From Ectocarpus siliculosus (lineage: Eukaryota > Sar > Phaeophyceae > Ectocarpales > Ectocarpaceae), in NCBI GenBank assembly GCA_000310025.1, contig FN649758.1, positions 652,030-716,029 on the forward strand: a stretch of 64,000 nucleotides of DNA, in the 5' to 3' direction. How positions within the stretch are numbered: position 1 is the stretch's first letter; each line of letters opens with the position of its first letter. A program made the position numbers and the translations under genes. The notes below the pieces were generated by a model. The model ran no database searches. It saw only the letters and a program-made list of their open reading frames with translations, and had not been told where the DNA came from. Positions 48,458-60,081 of the stretch are shown one piece after another.

Positions 48458-49528
48458 GCTGCCTGCCTTCCACCTCGTACCCCTTCCCCGACTCCCCTCT
48501 CTCTCTCTCTCTCTCTCTCCTGCCTTGCCAAGTCCCCTGTCCAGAGGGTCGCGTTTAGCTTTCCTTCCGGTGCCGAAGACCGCGAAAATATGTTGTACCT
48601 GATGCCTTGTGCTTTCTAGCTGCCAACCCTTGGTTCCCACCGAGATCCTCACGCCACGATCACCTTTGGCCGCTGGGCAGCTGGCCGGGGCGCAATATCT
48701 GGGCTGGTTTCGCCTCCTGGTGTCTCGATCTGTTGTGTTGTTCCTATGTACATGATGGCGTGCGGGATGGTGTGGCAATGAACCGGTGGAAGGGTGTTGG
48801 ATATACGTGTACGCAGGCGGCAGGCGGACATGACCGGGGAACCGTAGTAATGCTGCAAGCACATCGCTGGCAAAGGGCGGGTGGTCGGCTGAAAATGCAA
48901 GCACACCGCCATTCGCTCAGGTATGAACTTCGCGCGCGATCAATCGTCTCACCCCGCACACCCCCGCGCACCCGCGCACCAAAAATTAGGAGATTGCCCC
49001 GCATATGTTCGATGTGTGCGGTTAAAAATTGAAAATTGAAATGTTGAAACGTTGCAGGCTATCCTACCTTATCTTCCTTCCAACATCCTTCTGCACATCC
49101 ATTGAATCCAACGATCTACAGTCAAGCATCGCGCACCACGTCGCCAACGCCCTCTTGTGTTTGCTAATGGCCTAGCGAACAAGTCACTCTTCCGACGGAA
49201 CACCATCCTGACAAAAACAGCCGCGTGCTGTACCAATACTCCGTCAATCTCTCAGTTATCTCCCAGAGATTTCAAGCAAAACTCCATGAACGTGGACCCA
49301 CCTCGGTGCGCGTAGCTGTCGTAGGTGACACGAGAATGGCAGTGAGTAGCAGTGGCGCCGTGCACAAGGGTCTTGTACAGGCAAATCTCAAATCTCAGCA
49401 GGGGGCACTGCACATGGTGTTTACCACATGGGTCCACTTTTCTTGATTCGACGTTCCCCCTCCCTTGCGTTGCCGTGTGGCGCGCGCTGTCATCGCCGCT
49501 GACAACAAGACGAGAGATACTGTCAACT
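48458..49528. promoter_or_regulatory. Divergent intergenic region of THOC7 and the ClpR gene
   Basis: About 1.07 kb between opposite start codons, with a CT tract at 48504-48526 and AAATTGAAAATTGAAA near 49023. The long minus-strand frame 48122-48904 extends through it, but its upstream part has no recognisable domain. I treat it as leader and promoter of the THOC7 gene. Confidence 0.4.
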
Positions 49529-52500
49529 ATGGTGAGAAGAGGGTCGTGCGCCGGAGCGTGCGTGGTGGCATGCGTCCTCGCGGTTGCACCCGCACCATCC
49601 GCGGCATTTCTGTCCTCCCCACGCCTCGCCAAGGTCGGAGCGTCAAGGTCAGTGCAACCAGAGACACACACAAGCGACGCAGACTTGATCATGCTTGCCT
49701 TGCACACCCGAGACACGTCTCAACGGCCGTGTAGCTCTCTGGTTAGCAGGCGTAAGCGGTGTTATGTCTGCGGGCTGAGCTGGATAGGCCGATCGGCATG
49801 TTTGTGTCTACCCTCCAAATATTTTCTGATGCTTCACTTGGTCCTTCGGTCAGCAACAGCCCCCCAACGAGAAACGTGCCCAACTTGAGGTCGTGGGCCG
49901 TCTGCAAACATGTGTCAAACTCACGGACACATTGCCCTCGGTCGCCGTGGTGGACTGGCATAGATGTTGCGGCGTGGTTGGTATTTGTCTAGGTTGCTAA
50001 GAGTTGCGGTGGCATTTGGCCACGCGTTGGTTACAGCGACTCGTGCATGTGCCTGTTTGACGCGTGGCTACGCAAACTGTACCCGGCGCTCTTCACTTGT
50101 TTTTAGAGAGGAGCGACCAGCAGGGCTGGTACAAGGAGCAGGATTGTCGCATCAACGCGAGCTACAGCAGTAGCTATTGTATACGACGACGTGTACAGTA
50201 CTCTGAAGACACATGTTGTTGATTGCCGGATGGCAATGCAACGGTGCTACTATGACTGTTGGGGCAGCTCCTTGTCTACACAACAGCAGTACCCCGGCCA
50301 CCGTGGTCCGCGTGAAATCTACATTTCCATGCCTCCTGACGGCAACCTCACTTTTATGCATATAGATAGCAGACTGGTCCGGCCGAGACGCCAGCAGGAA
50401 GCACTGCTTGTTTGTTGGGTTACCCGAAGTGCGGACAAACGTACATGTGTGCTGCCGTTTTTTTAAGTTCGATATTGCTCCACGTCCAAAGAGAGTGCTG
50501 TGTGCTGTCCAAACCCGATCGACACGTGCGTGGACAGACAGCTCTCACTCGACGAGATCTTGATCTTCCCACCAGGCGCAACCCTTTTTGTCGTCGTCGG
50601 GTTGTTGGGTGAGGAGCAAATCGAGCAAAATCATAGAAATCGATCGATCGCACGCCCGTGCGTTCGCCCTCCCGCACTCTTGCACTGTTTGTGCCCACCT
50701 TCTGCGTGGTGTGCGGTCGAGAAGAGCTATTTAGGTGCGTTGAACTTCGTGCATTTCCGAAAAAATCTTCCGTATGCCTCTCTCATTACTGATGACTTGT
50801 CAAAGGAGTACAAATAGCACGTACCAGGTGCAGACGCGAGTCAACATCGGCCCGTGCCCAAATTTGCAGAGCGCCCGTACATTGGGTCACTCGGAGTTGA
50901 GAGCGGTCAAATCGGCTCGACATGGCTCGTAGTTTACATCTTGTAACATGGCTTGTAACGCCCTCACCTACAAGGCCCGCTCCAGAAATCTGAGGCCCCT
51001 GCTTGCACCGAATTCAGCATAGGTTCATCGGAATTGGCCATTATCGCGGGGTGCGGGGACGCCGACGTAGCTAATTGCTAGTAGTCACCCTTTTTTTCTT
51101 GAGTCCGGCCTGATGAAATGTTACCTCTCAGTTCAAGCAGTCCATTGATGTGTTCGATATACTGAATTAATTGTGTCAGGTTCCGGGCCCGGTCGGGTAC
51201 ATTTACACTGCTATCCCCGTCGACGGAGAATATGGGGATGCCCATGCTCTGGATATGATTCCTGTCTGACAGGCTTCGACGTTGGTCTTTACTGTTGTAC
51301 TAGCGGGACGAGCCAAGGACGGGTGAATGGCGGGAATGAGAAGGGCGGGCGTGGTCACCCCGCCCCCCGCGCGCAGGCGTTCTACAGTTTTTGCACCACG
51401 CAGCGAAGGAGTGGGGAATCCGCTATCTCATGTGTTCGGTGCGCCTTCTACTCTGTTTTGTTCCCTTCTTGCCGTCCGTTTCCAGGTCAAATGGGGCCAG
51501 GGAGGCAACGCGGACGGGAGCGATGCACATGTCGGGGTTACCCGCGGACTTTGACCCGCTGTCGCCCAGCATGGACCACTTGTCTATGATCGACCAGGCT
51601 AGCAAGGGGCGCTCTCAACCAAGCGTGAGTGGTTATGTCTTTAGATTTTTCGTTTCGTGAGTTTCCCTGATTCTCGAGCTGTTTTTCGTGGTGGCCTTAC
51701 TTTGACATGATGCCGATGCGGGTGTACTCCCACGCGAGTGTGGACTACCTTGCGGGTATTCTGAAATATTCAAGTGTTTTGTTTTCTTTTCGTCTTAACT
51801 TCAAATCAGCGCTCACAGCACAAGTGCCGTTTACTCTAACCCGTGGTCACACAGAAGGACCCGTCTACGCTCCCCTCCTGCGGTAGGTTGCCTTCGATTT
51901 GTAATGCGAAGAGTTCAGCACTATCTTCCCTCTGTGTACACACGAACTAGCGCTATCCACTAGGCCAGGAGCGGAAGCGAGGGAAAAACTCACTTTGCAA
52001 GAAAAGCTCGCTTACGCCAGGATTCGAGCCCCTGACCTGATCCCTAGAAGGTTTCGAGGATACCAACTAGACCACCGGGGCGAAGTGTAGATCCGCTATA
52101 TCTCTGGGACACCTGCCAGCCACCTGTTATGGAAGCATCACCTCCACAGTGTTCAATGCTCTCGTGGTCTTAGTTTTGTCTCCTGGTTTTTCGTTGTGCT
52201 TACGAAGAATAGCGCTGAATATAGTTTTCTCTGTTTTCCTTGCACGCGTCAGATTACTGGGGCAGTGGAGAGGAGTGCTTCAACTCTGTGTTGTACGTGG
52301 TGCTTGAACAGCGCTTCAGATAAGCGCGAGTGCAGCAAGCGATGGTGCCTATCCGTATGAATTTGCTTTCCTCCGTACGGGACACGGGCGTCGGTGCGCA
52401 TCAACGGCTATTTTATTTCCGTCTTGTCTTTCGCTTTCCTCAGATGTTGCATGGCAAGGCGTCGGATACGTCGCGGTTCTATGTACGACGTCATCCTTTC

Positions 52501-55500
52501 CCAACTTGTTTCGACATAGGATCGGACGTTCAGCGCCGAAGTGGCCGTAGTTCATGTTGCTTCTGTTTCGTTTGTTGAAGCACTCCTGATGATGATTGCG
52601 GATCACGGACGTACTTTCGGTTCCCTCACAATGTTTGTTTTTTGTGTGTTTCCGATTGTCCTTGTGAACGTTGTATGTATTCTAGATGATCGGGGGTGCG
52701 GGCGGTGTGACCGAAGACAGGAACACGGACCTTGACGGGGCGAGGGTGGGACCTCCTCCTGACCTACCGTCGCTGCTGCTTCACAACCGCATCGTGTACC
52801 TCGGGATGCCCCTCGTGCCGGCGGTGACGGAGCTCATCATCGCGGAGGTGAGGCTTTGCATGCTCGGTTAGATGACGGCTTGTTGGTGGTGGTAGTGGGA
52901 GTTGTGGCGGTGACATTGTTCGTGTTGTTTATTGTTGTTGGCGGTGGTAGTGGCGTCGTTGTTGCTGCTGCTGTTGGCGGTTGCTGTGTGTTGAGAAACG
53001 TGTTGCTTGTTGTTGGTGGTGGTGGTGGTGGTGGTGGTGGCGGTGGTGGCATTGTTGTTGCTGTTGCTGTTGTTTATTTTTCTTACTGTTGATCAACAAT
53101 CTTGTTGGCGTTGTTGTTTCTGGGGGCGGTGGTGGTGGCAGAGGTGGCGTCACCGGTGGCGGTTGTTGAACGCGTAATTTACCGTTGTGGTCGTGTTGCC
53201 GTGTCAATTTTCCTTTTCCTTTACGCGAGTGCTACACAAACTGCCTTCGACATGCTGCGTTCTACTTGGCGATGAAACGTGTCGGAGCGTGTCTATGCCT
53301 TGTTGGTGGAGCGAATTTGTGTGCTATCGCTGCTGTGACTCTTTCGGAGCTATGTGCACCTGTACAGCAGTGTGCTGCTGTTCCACGAAGAAAACGGATA
53401 TTAGCTTGAATCCTGCGTTGCGAACGGTTCTTCCCTTAATGTCTCCACTCAGCACGACACTCAACTTGGTCCTTTTCTTGCTGACGCTGTGCCAAACGTG
53501 TCTCGATGCGATTCGATCACAGCTGCTGTACCTGAACTACGAGTCAGCCTCCAAGCCGGTGTACATGTACATCAACACGCCGGGCACATCCACCCCCGAC
53601 GGTCGCGCGATCGGATTCGAAACCGAGGCGTTCGCCATCAGCGACTGCATGAACTACATCAAGCCTCCGGTGTACACCATCGGAGTGGGGCAGGTCGGTA
53701 CCCCCCGCCCACCCCCCGATGTTTTTCTATTGGCGTTGCATTGTGCAAGTGCCCGTTAGCGTTCGTCGGTTATAAATCCTTTCTGGGGTTGCACGTGAGT
53801 GTGTACCGTCAGGAACGTCGTGTATGTGTTTTCGTGTTGAGCTATAATATCATTGTTTCAGCAACAAGCGTGGGGTCATTTGTCGAAACAGTCCGGCGAG
53901 TTGTCTCAGCAGAGCTCGTGATCAATGCTTCCGCGCACCACGGCTCCATTACACACACCCAGCACCGGAGTCCCGCCCCCGGCAGGCATATGAGTGTAAG
54001 CCTCAACGGCTTTATCAAATATTATGTCGCGTACGTTCCAATCTAGTAAAACGTGGTGGACCGGGTAGGGATCGGGTAAGTTACCCTGTTACCATAGGAA
54101 TCGACCGTGTCAAGTGGCAGATCAGTACGGACAGAACCAGTTACGGGCAGAGAGATCGGAACGGTTTGTAATGTGAAGACATTAACCACAACAGCATGAA
54201 CAACCGGATTGTTGTCCATTGCTTGGTCAGGCGTTCGGGCTGGGGGCCATGCTGCTTGCCTCGGGGGAGAAAGGGCACCGTTCGGCTCTGCCCAACGCGA
54301 GCATCATGCTCCACCAGCCGCGCAGCATGGCGAGGGGGCAGGCGTCGGACATCGCCATCAAGGCCAAGGAGGTGCAGTGGCTCTCGATCATTTTATGATT
54401 GTCCCCGCTACAGTAGTATCTTCAGTCGATTTCCCTGCCGTAGCACCAATATCACCATGTCAATTTGCTGAACTTTTTTTTGACATGCATATACTCTCTG
54501 ACTGCCGTTTGCGTGCCGGCTATGTATTGCGTAGCGAAGTTCTATTTTAGCGTCGGAGGGCTTTTTTTTCAACGTCTGACGGAGCCACCAAGGTCAGCAA
54601 GACCAGTGGCGAACATTGATAACATGAACGATAAAAACAGCAGGACGACTCAACAATACACGATCCTGTTACCTGTGTGGGTCGTGGTGAAAGTAGATTC
54701 TACAGCTATTCGAATTTGGTACAATACTCTAGCCTTTAGGTAAATGAATGGTGAGGACGATTGCACGTTGACTGCTTTCCGCCGCGTGAGCTGTTGCAGC
54801 GACGGTAGGGGACAGACTTAGCCGTCACGGTCAGAGAAGGCCGCTAGAGCAACGTCAAAGCTGCTGTCCCGAGAGATTTTCCTCACCCTCATGACCAGTT
54901 GGACTTGTGTTGCGCCGCTGTAATTAACCCACACCAGCCGTAGTATTCTTCCTATCTACCACTCAACATGTTTGAGTGCTGACGACATTGTTGCTGCTGT
55001 TTCTCGCGCCAACCACTGCTGTAGACCATTAAGAGGATGAGCGTCGCGGTGTAATATGGAGAACGCCCAGAACAACACGCCGCATTCCTTGTTCGTTGAC
55101 CAAAACAAACCCATTTGGTGCGTGTATTTCTTGGTGGTGACGACCCAGGTAATGGCCAACAGGAAGACGGCGACGCAGATGCTTTCGGAGGCATGCGGAA
55201 AACCTTACGACGAGGTCCTCGAGGACTCGTCCAGAACGTTCTACATGTCTCCCGACGACGCGGTAGAATACGGCCTCATCGACAAGGTGAATTGATTACG
55301 TATTTTGGCCGTTTCCCTGTTGCGCTCTTCTGACGGTATTTATGGGTTATTTTGGCGCTATGGAGGCGTGCTGTGTTGTAGTAGAACAGGTTGTTTTCTT
55401 GGCCGAGGCGTTTTCTCAACCCCGTGTTATTACATTCATTTGTGTTGGTTTTAGATTTTTGATTGCACCGCACTCATAGGCACCATTACACGACCGCATA

Positions 55501-56045
55501 TTTTGAGCAAGGACAGCCAAGGGGATATAAAGGGTTTTCTTTAGTTGATGTTACTGATGATCCTGCCCTTCTGCCATGTATTCCCCTTAAGTACCTTGCG
55601 GTCCGGAACATTGCAGGGTGACAATGTAGCGCGGCCAAATCTCTTCGCACCGGTTCGGCAGCTTTATCACTTCACCTTCCTTACCCCGAGAGTTTGAGCC
55701 TCTTCCTTATAGCGATTAAGCGGACTGTGACTTCACAGTATTCTCGAGGGATAAGTATTGCATGGTGCCTTAGGATATGTTAACGCCACACGTTGACGGC
55801 GAAAGTGAGTGGTTGTCTGTCATGTGCCTTCCGCGAACGACCATCTTATGCCAGTGCCGTGAGTCATTCGCCCCCCCTCTATTTATTTATTTTTATATAG
55901 TCCTCCTGCTGTTTTTTTTTTTGTTTGTTTCTTGTTCCCGAAGGTGTTGCGGTCGAGCAAGAAGGACGATGTCGTGGCGCCCGCCTTCCTCGACGCTCTG
56001 TCCATGGGCTCAAAAACAAACAGGCAGTCCTTGTACGAGGACTAG
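49529..56045 (+). CDS. Plastid-targeted ClpR-type Clp protease subunit
   Basis: Seven exons, all in phase, 323 residues: 49529-49647, 51486-51624, 52686-52847, 53523-53693, 54231-54371, 55149-55286, 55944-56045. The N-terminus is a signal peptide (GACVVACVLAVAPAPSAAF) whose end resembles the ASAF motif of secondary-plastid import, followed by a Ser/Lys/Arg-bearing transit-like stretch. The ClpP fold then follows: LPSLLLHNRIVYLGMPL, YMYINTPGTSTPDGRA, YTIGVGQAFGLGAMLLASG, MLHQPRSMARGQASDIAIKAKE, FYMSPDDAVEYGLIDK. In active ClpP the loop after GQA reads ASMG with the catalytic Ser; here it reads FGLG. The His of LHQP is kept, and the Asp position (RD-F in ClpP) is Thr. This is the signature of ClpR, the structural, non-catalytic subunit of the mixed ClpP/R ring in cyanobacteria and plastids. 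It is divergent from THOC7. I cannot tell which ClpR subtype it is. Confidence 0.9.
52005..52085 (-). repeat. tRNA-derived (SINE-like) module in a ClpR-gene intron
   Basis: The minus strand has an A-box-like TGGTCTAGTTGG (52074-52063) and a B-box GGCTCGAATCC (52030-52020), with a pairable T-arm (CAGGG, GCTCGAA, TCCTG). The two ends do not form an acceptor stem, so this is not a good functional tRNA gene. More likely it is a tRNA-derived SINE head. Confidence 0.5.
52880..53165. repeat. GTT/GGT triplet-rich tract in ClpR-gene intron 3
   Basis: About 285 bp of GTT, GGT, GCT and GTG triplets, including a (GGT)n run at 53017-53048. Frames through it give poly-Val/Gly/Cys or poly-Pro/Gln/His peptides on the two strands and are artefacts. 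Confidence 0.9.
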
Positions 56046-56514
56046 ACCGCTAGCTACAGCAGTAGCCTGCTACAGCAGTGGTCTACTGCTGTTGTTGTCG
56101 AGTCCTTCCGTTGTCAAGAGCAGGCTGTCGGTCTGGTGTGCTGGTTGCATGACGGCCCCGGGTTCCCAAATGATTTTTGTCTGTGTTCCAGGCGGGGACA
56201 AGGGTCGCACAACGGCACCGGTTTGGGGACATGTTGGTTGCATGCATGCATTCGTTGTTTCTGGTTTTGTTGACTTTGGGTGAATGTCTGTAGGCGGGGA
56301 GCCGGCTGTTGTGTCGTGCCAGGGAATTTGGTTGACGAAAACTCGAGTTGGGGTTCTGCTGTTGTACGCACAGCAGCACAGCAGCTGCTGTGAGTGTTGT
56401 GAGACTACGTTGCAGGCGATGGACGATCTTGCCCTCACCAGAAGTGTGCAATCCTGTTGTTACGCAAAGGGCGGGATGACATGTAGAGAAAGCATTGTCG
56501 TGCACACCTTGATT
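56046..56514. other. 3' flank between convergent genes
   Basis: It starts right after the ClpR stop with clustered CTACAGCAGTAG / CTACTGCTGTT motifs (56053-56091). No gene is seen; this should hold the ClpR 3' UTR and that of the opposing gene. Confidence 0.4.
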
Positions 56515-56634
56515 CTAGATGCGACGAAATTTGCGCTCGGCATCGGCCTTGGCACTAGGTTCTCCCCGATATACAGCGTCCAGGTACCTCGTGAAGTGCT
56601 CCTTGGGAGGCATCATCGGCGCGGTTTGCATAAC
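56515..56634 (-). CDS. Terminal exon of an unrecognised minus-strand gene
   Basis: The minus strand has a good acceptor (CAACAG) at 56635, followed by 39 codons and a TAG stop: VMQTAPMMPPKEHFTRYLDA, then VYRGEPSAKADAERKFRRI. Codon use and composition look coding and phase is 0 at the acceptor. I do not recognise the family. I could not find its upstream exons in 56635-57441; the frame at 57181-57423 is only a possibility. If it extends further, it would overlap the plus-strand gene that begins at 57442. It is convergent with the ClpR gene. Confidence 0.4.
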   Translation of the reverse strand, partial: VMQTAPMMPPKEHFTRYLDAVYRGEPSAKADAERKFRRI

Positions 56635-57441
56635 CTGTTGAAACGTTGGTGAAGCAAAAACGTGGCTTGAAACTGACAGAACTGCTGTCGTTAACCTGTT
56701 GTTTCGAATGTTTTGGTTTGAGAGCAAAGCTGCGGATGTATGGCAGTGTTACATGCTAAACATTAAACATGTATGGCCACGGCTGCTCCATTGCACCCCT
56801 CCCGCCGAACAGAGATGATCCGCCACCGCACGCTGAGCACGGCACACAGAACGGCATGGACATGAAAAAGGGTGTCACCAGACGTGCGTTGAGCCCGTTC
56901 CTAGGGATTTTTTTTATTGTTATGACGCCGACTAACCCTAAGCAAGCGAGATAGCCTTTCCGTGTCACAAAGCCGTTGAAGCGTTGGATTCTGGCAAGCG
57001 CCGTGCTGCCGTGCTTATGGCGGGGGGATCTGCTTTGCTATGCCAGAGACCGATTCAACGTCCGCACAAGCAAACAGATGTTTACGTTGCCAGTCTCTGT
57101 GCGGGGGCATATTGGTCCCCTGCCCACCCGCCCCCCAACTCCCTCGTAGTACATACAGTTTTACATCCCGATGAGTAACATCAACCGGAAGCCAAGAAGC
57201 ACTGTTGCTTGGACGCTGGACGCTGGTACACTGCTGTCTGTAGGCTGCCTTCTTGCTTCTTGCCTTCGTTACAGGGAGGAAATGCGGAGATTCCGTTTCC
57301 GAAACGGCACGAGAACCTTCTTTTGTTTTTTAGGTGGGGCGGTGGGCGGTGGGCCGCAGCAGGGGCAGGGCCCGCTGCTTCCTCCAAAAACAGTTCTCTC
57401 TCCTCTCTCTCTCCCGTCTGCACAGGAATCGGCCAGCAACA

Positions 57442-60081
57442 ATGAGCGCTGCCGCGTACGCGACCATCGATGAGACTTCTGGGGTAAGAAGCACTAGATA
57501 ACTAGCGCAATGCGTATCAACAAGTAGGCACAGCAGCAACCCGTGTGCTCTCTCTGTTCTTTTTTTCGCAATCCTACATATACGGAGGAGGATGATTCGA
57601 AGTCAAGAAATTCTACTGCCACATTGCCTGCTACGCTGGATAAACTGCTGATGCCCCATTCCTACCGATCTGCTGTCAGCCACACGCGATTGTTTTTCCT
57701 CCGATACCTGGGCTGTCTTCGTTTCCGCAGCTCTTGTCTATCTTTTGTGCTTGAAATTCCGCGCATGGATTCAATCTTGAAGAAAAACGCGAGAGGCGCA
57801 CCTACGCAGAAGTTCCGAGAATCACTCGGAGATGCGTTTGGTACATCGTGTATGTAGAGGATTCAGACAACACCGCAAGCCACCCTAGTGCCGGCCAGGC
57901 ACCCTTCGACGTGGCTCGTACCGCTGCTGGCAGTACTATATGTCAACCCTACCTTTGGCTGATGCAATCTATGTACAGCAGATCGAAGCTGCTAGTTGTT
58001 CGCGAAAGAGGTCAATCCTTCCGATTCATGGGTTGCTGATATTCTCCTTTAGTTCTTCGTACTTCTAACGCGCACGAATGATAACTCCTCGCTGCCTCGC
58101 CACGCGCCTTCTTCCCGGATGGCCAGAAGATTAATGCCGTGATTGGACAGCCTCAGTCTGCGGAGGCGGCGGTGAGTGATACTTCTATCCTTTAGACGTT
58201 GATTGGTCGAGATATGACAGCGTGCGCGAGAGACAGAGACAGAGAGGCAGAGAGAGAGAGAAAGAAGTCGGTGGCGTGCGGCGTGTTTTCTCGGACCGTG
58301 TGTACTCTGTCCACATGTAACACGGTGGATTGTCCTCTTTACATGCATGCCGGTTGTGCCACGTGTGGAAACGTGCCCGAGTTGTGATCTGATGTATGCG
58401 TATGGTACCTCCGCGCGATCACCAACGACGATATTTACTCAGATCAACAGCGAACTTCCACCGCGTACGACGCTCTTCGTGTGCCTTCCTTCTTGCTAAA
58501 AAATAACGCTGCAGCCCCTCGTCGCCCCGCCTGGAGCGCCCACCGTGGGGATGTGGGTAGAAGAGCGCTACTGCGGGCTTACCACTTGGCTCATCACCCT
58601 CGTGGGAGGCCTCCCGTGTTCGTACTTCTGCCCTTGCGACCGCAGGACGGTGTGGGTCAGCGGAGGAGTCAAGGTCGGTCTTGACGTCTTGACATGATTG
58701 ATGGGGAAAACAAGTACGGAACATGCCCGCGCTTACTTTACCCTCCTATGCATACAAGTAGTACTGGAAGCCCAAATGGGGACACTTTGGGGACAGAGCA
58801 CTCAAACGCCTCTTTATACCGCACCATGGTCGTCATTATGTACTGCACTGTACTATGCTCCGCTGCGTGAAACGTGTGCGTGCGTGGGAAAACCTTGGTC
58901 TAACATGTTTGAGTGATGTGGTAAGCTGTGTGATATACTGCTGTGTGATCCCTGTGTGCCTCTTCTGGGCCTCTGACTTGCTGTACGCAATAATATCCCA
59001 AGCCGCGGGTCCCCGTTTGGTACACTGTAAATGTACATAGCCTAGTACTGGAAAAAAATGCTGACCTCGCTTCAGTATAGACAGTGTCGCCAGTGCACTT
59101 GGGGACACTTGCCATGCTGAAGTCAAGTCAGCCTTCGGCCGTCAGGACTGCTGTACAGCCTCGCCCAATGACCGGACGCGATTTATTCTGGACCCATGAC
59201 CTGTAGCTAGCCGGGTACTAGAAGGGTTAAGAACCTCTAGTTTTGGCCGACGCTGGAGTTCTTAGAGTCATGCTATGAATGGCCGTCATGTAGGTTTTAG
59301 TATAGAGGTTCTCAACCGAGCTCACAAATGGTACTCAAGCTGTCATATTTGGAGTTTATTTAGGCTGTATGTCTTTTAACTGGTTGTAACTGCCAGGTTC
59401 TCAAGTGCGGGCGCTCTCTGTAGTGCAAGCACACGGCCTCGCTTGATTTTATCCTTCTGTAGTTTTCGTTTTGATAACGACTGGCATGCAAGACGCAGCA
59501 GCATGAAATACCACCGCGCACGCCGTTGTTGGGTGGACTATTGTTTCGGTGTAGGGGTTTTCCTCGGCTCGACTGCTGTGCATTATGTCTAGTTTTTTGC
59601 GCACAATTCAAGTCGTACATGTCTCTTAATAACTTACTTGTTGTTGCAGTTCCATCTCTATGTCTCTTAATAACTAGCTGTTATTGCAGTTCCATCTATA
59701 TGTCTCTTAATAACTAACTGTTGTTGCAGTTCCTTCTCTTCTTGCTGCTGCGGCGGTCGCGGCTTCCTATCCGATCCCCTCTCCCCGCAAGCTTCGCATC
59801 TTGACTTAATTCCGAAGCTCGGCAAAGCAATCAGCCGCTATAATAGCATGTTGTGCATGGCATTTGCTACATACCAGAGGTATCCTGCCTGGTCGTGCGC
59901 TTTGTGTGTTGGTAATTACTTCCTATCATTTCCTTCTTTTCCTTCTGTTCTCTCGTTCCCCCGACCCCGTCCCTTTTTCTTTTTTTTCCAGTACAACGAG
60001 AAGGGAGCCGTGACCGACGACTACCTCTTCCTCAACCCCTGCCCACCGGGAAGCACGTGCCACCCCAACCCCACCGCCTAA
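57442..60081 (+). CDS. Small Cys-rich single-pass membrane protein
   Basis: Four exons, 111 residues, all junctions phase 0: 57442-57483, 58127-58171, 58515-58673, 59992-60081. The polar N-terminus starts MSAAAYATIDETSG. The middle reads VEERYCGLTTWLITLVGGLP, followed by CSYFCPCDRRTVW. The end reads YNEKGAVTDDYLFLNPCPPG, then STCHPNPTA. A Tyr-Cys-Gly motif leads into a hydrophobic segment of about 17 residues ended by Cys-x3-Cys-x-Cys-Asp. Small proteins of this plan (YCG-hydrophobic-CPCD) are, from memory, common in protists and algae and resemble PLAC8 or other Cys-rich membrane mini-proteins, but I cannot name the family. Such proteins often sit in the plasma membrane or endomembranes. The long third intron (58674-59991) holds a small inverted repeat and a tandem repeat with three acceptor-like sites. 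Confidence 0.75.
59225..59317. repeat. Short inverted-repeat (MITE-like or hairpin) element
   Basis: GGTTAAGAACCTCTA (59225-59239) and TAGAGGTTCTCAACC (59303-59317) are inverted copies with one mismatch, enclosing about 63 bp. It could be a miniature foldback element or a transcript hairpin in the intron. Confidence 0.5.
59619..59737. repeat. 40-41 bp tandem repeat, three units
   Basis: Three units of ATGTCTCTTAATAACT followed by TTGCAGTTCC. Each contains an acceptor-like TTGCAG. It lies about 255 bp before the real acceptor of the last exon of the small membrane protein. Confidence 0.85.

Noticed and set aside
52005-52085. Functional tRNA gene on the minus strand
   Set aside because: A- and B-boxes and a T-arm are present, but no acceptor stem pairs.
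52837-53207. Pro-, His- and Gln-rich minus-strand frames
   Set aside because: They derive from the GTT/GGT repeat in a ClpR intron.
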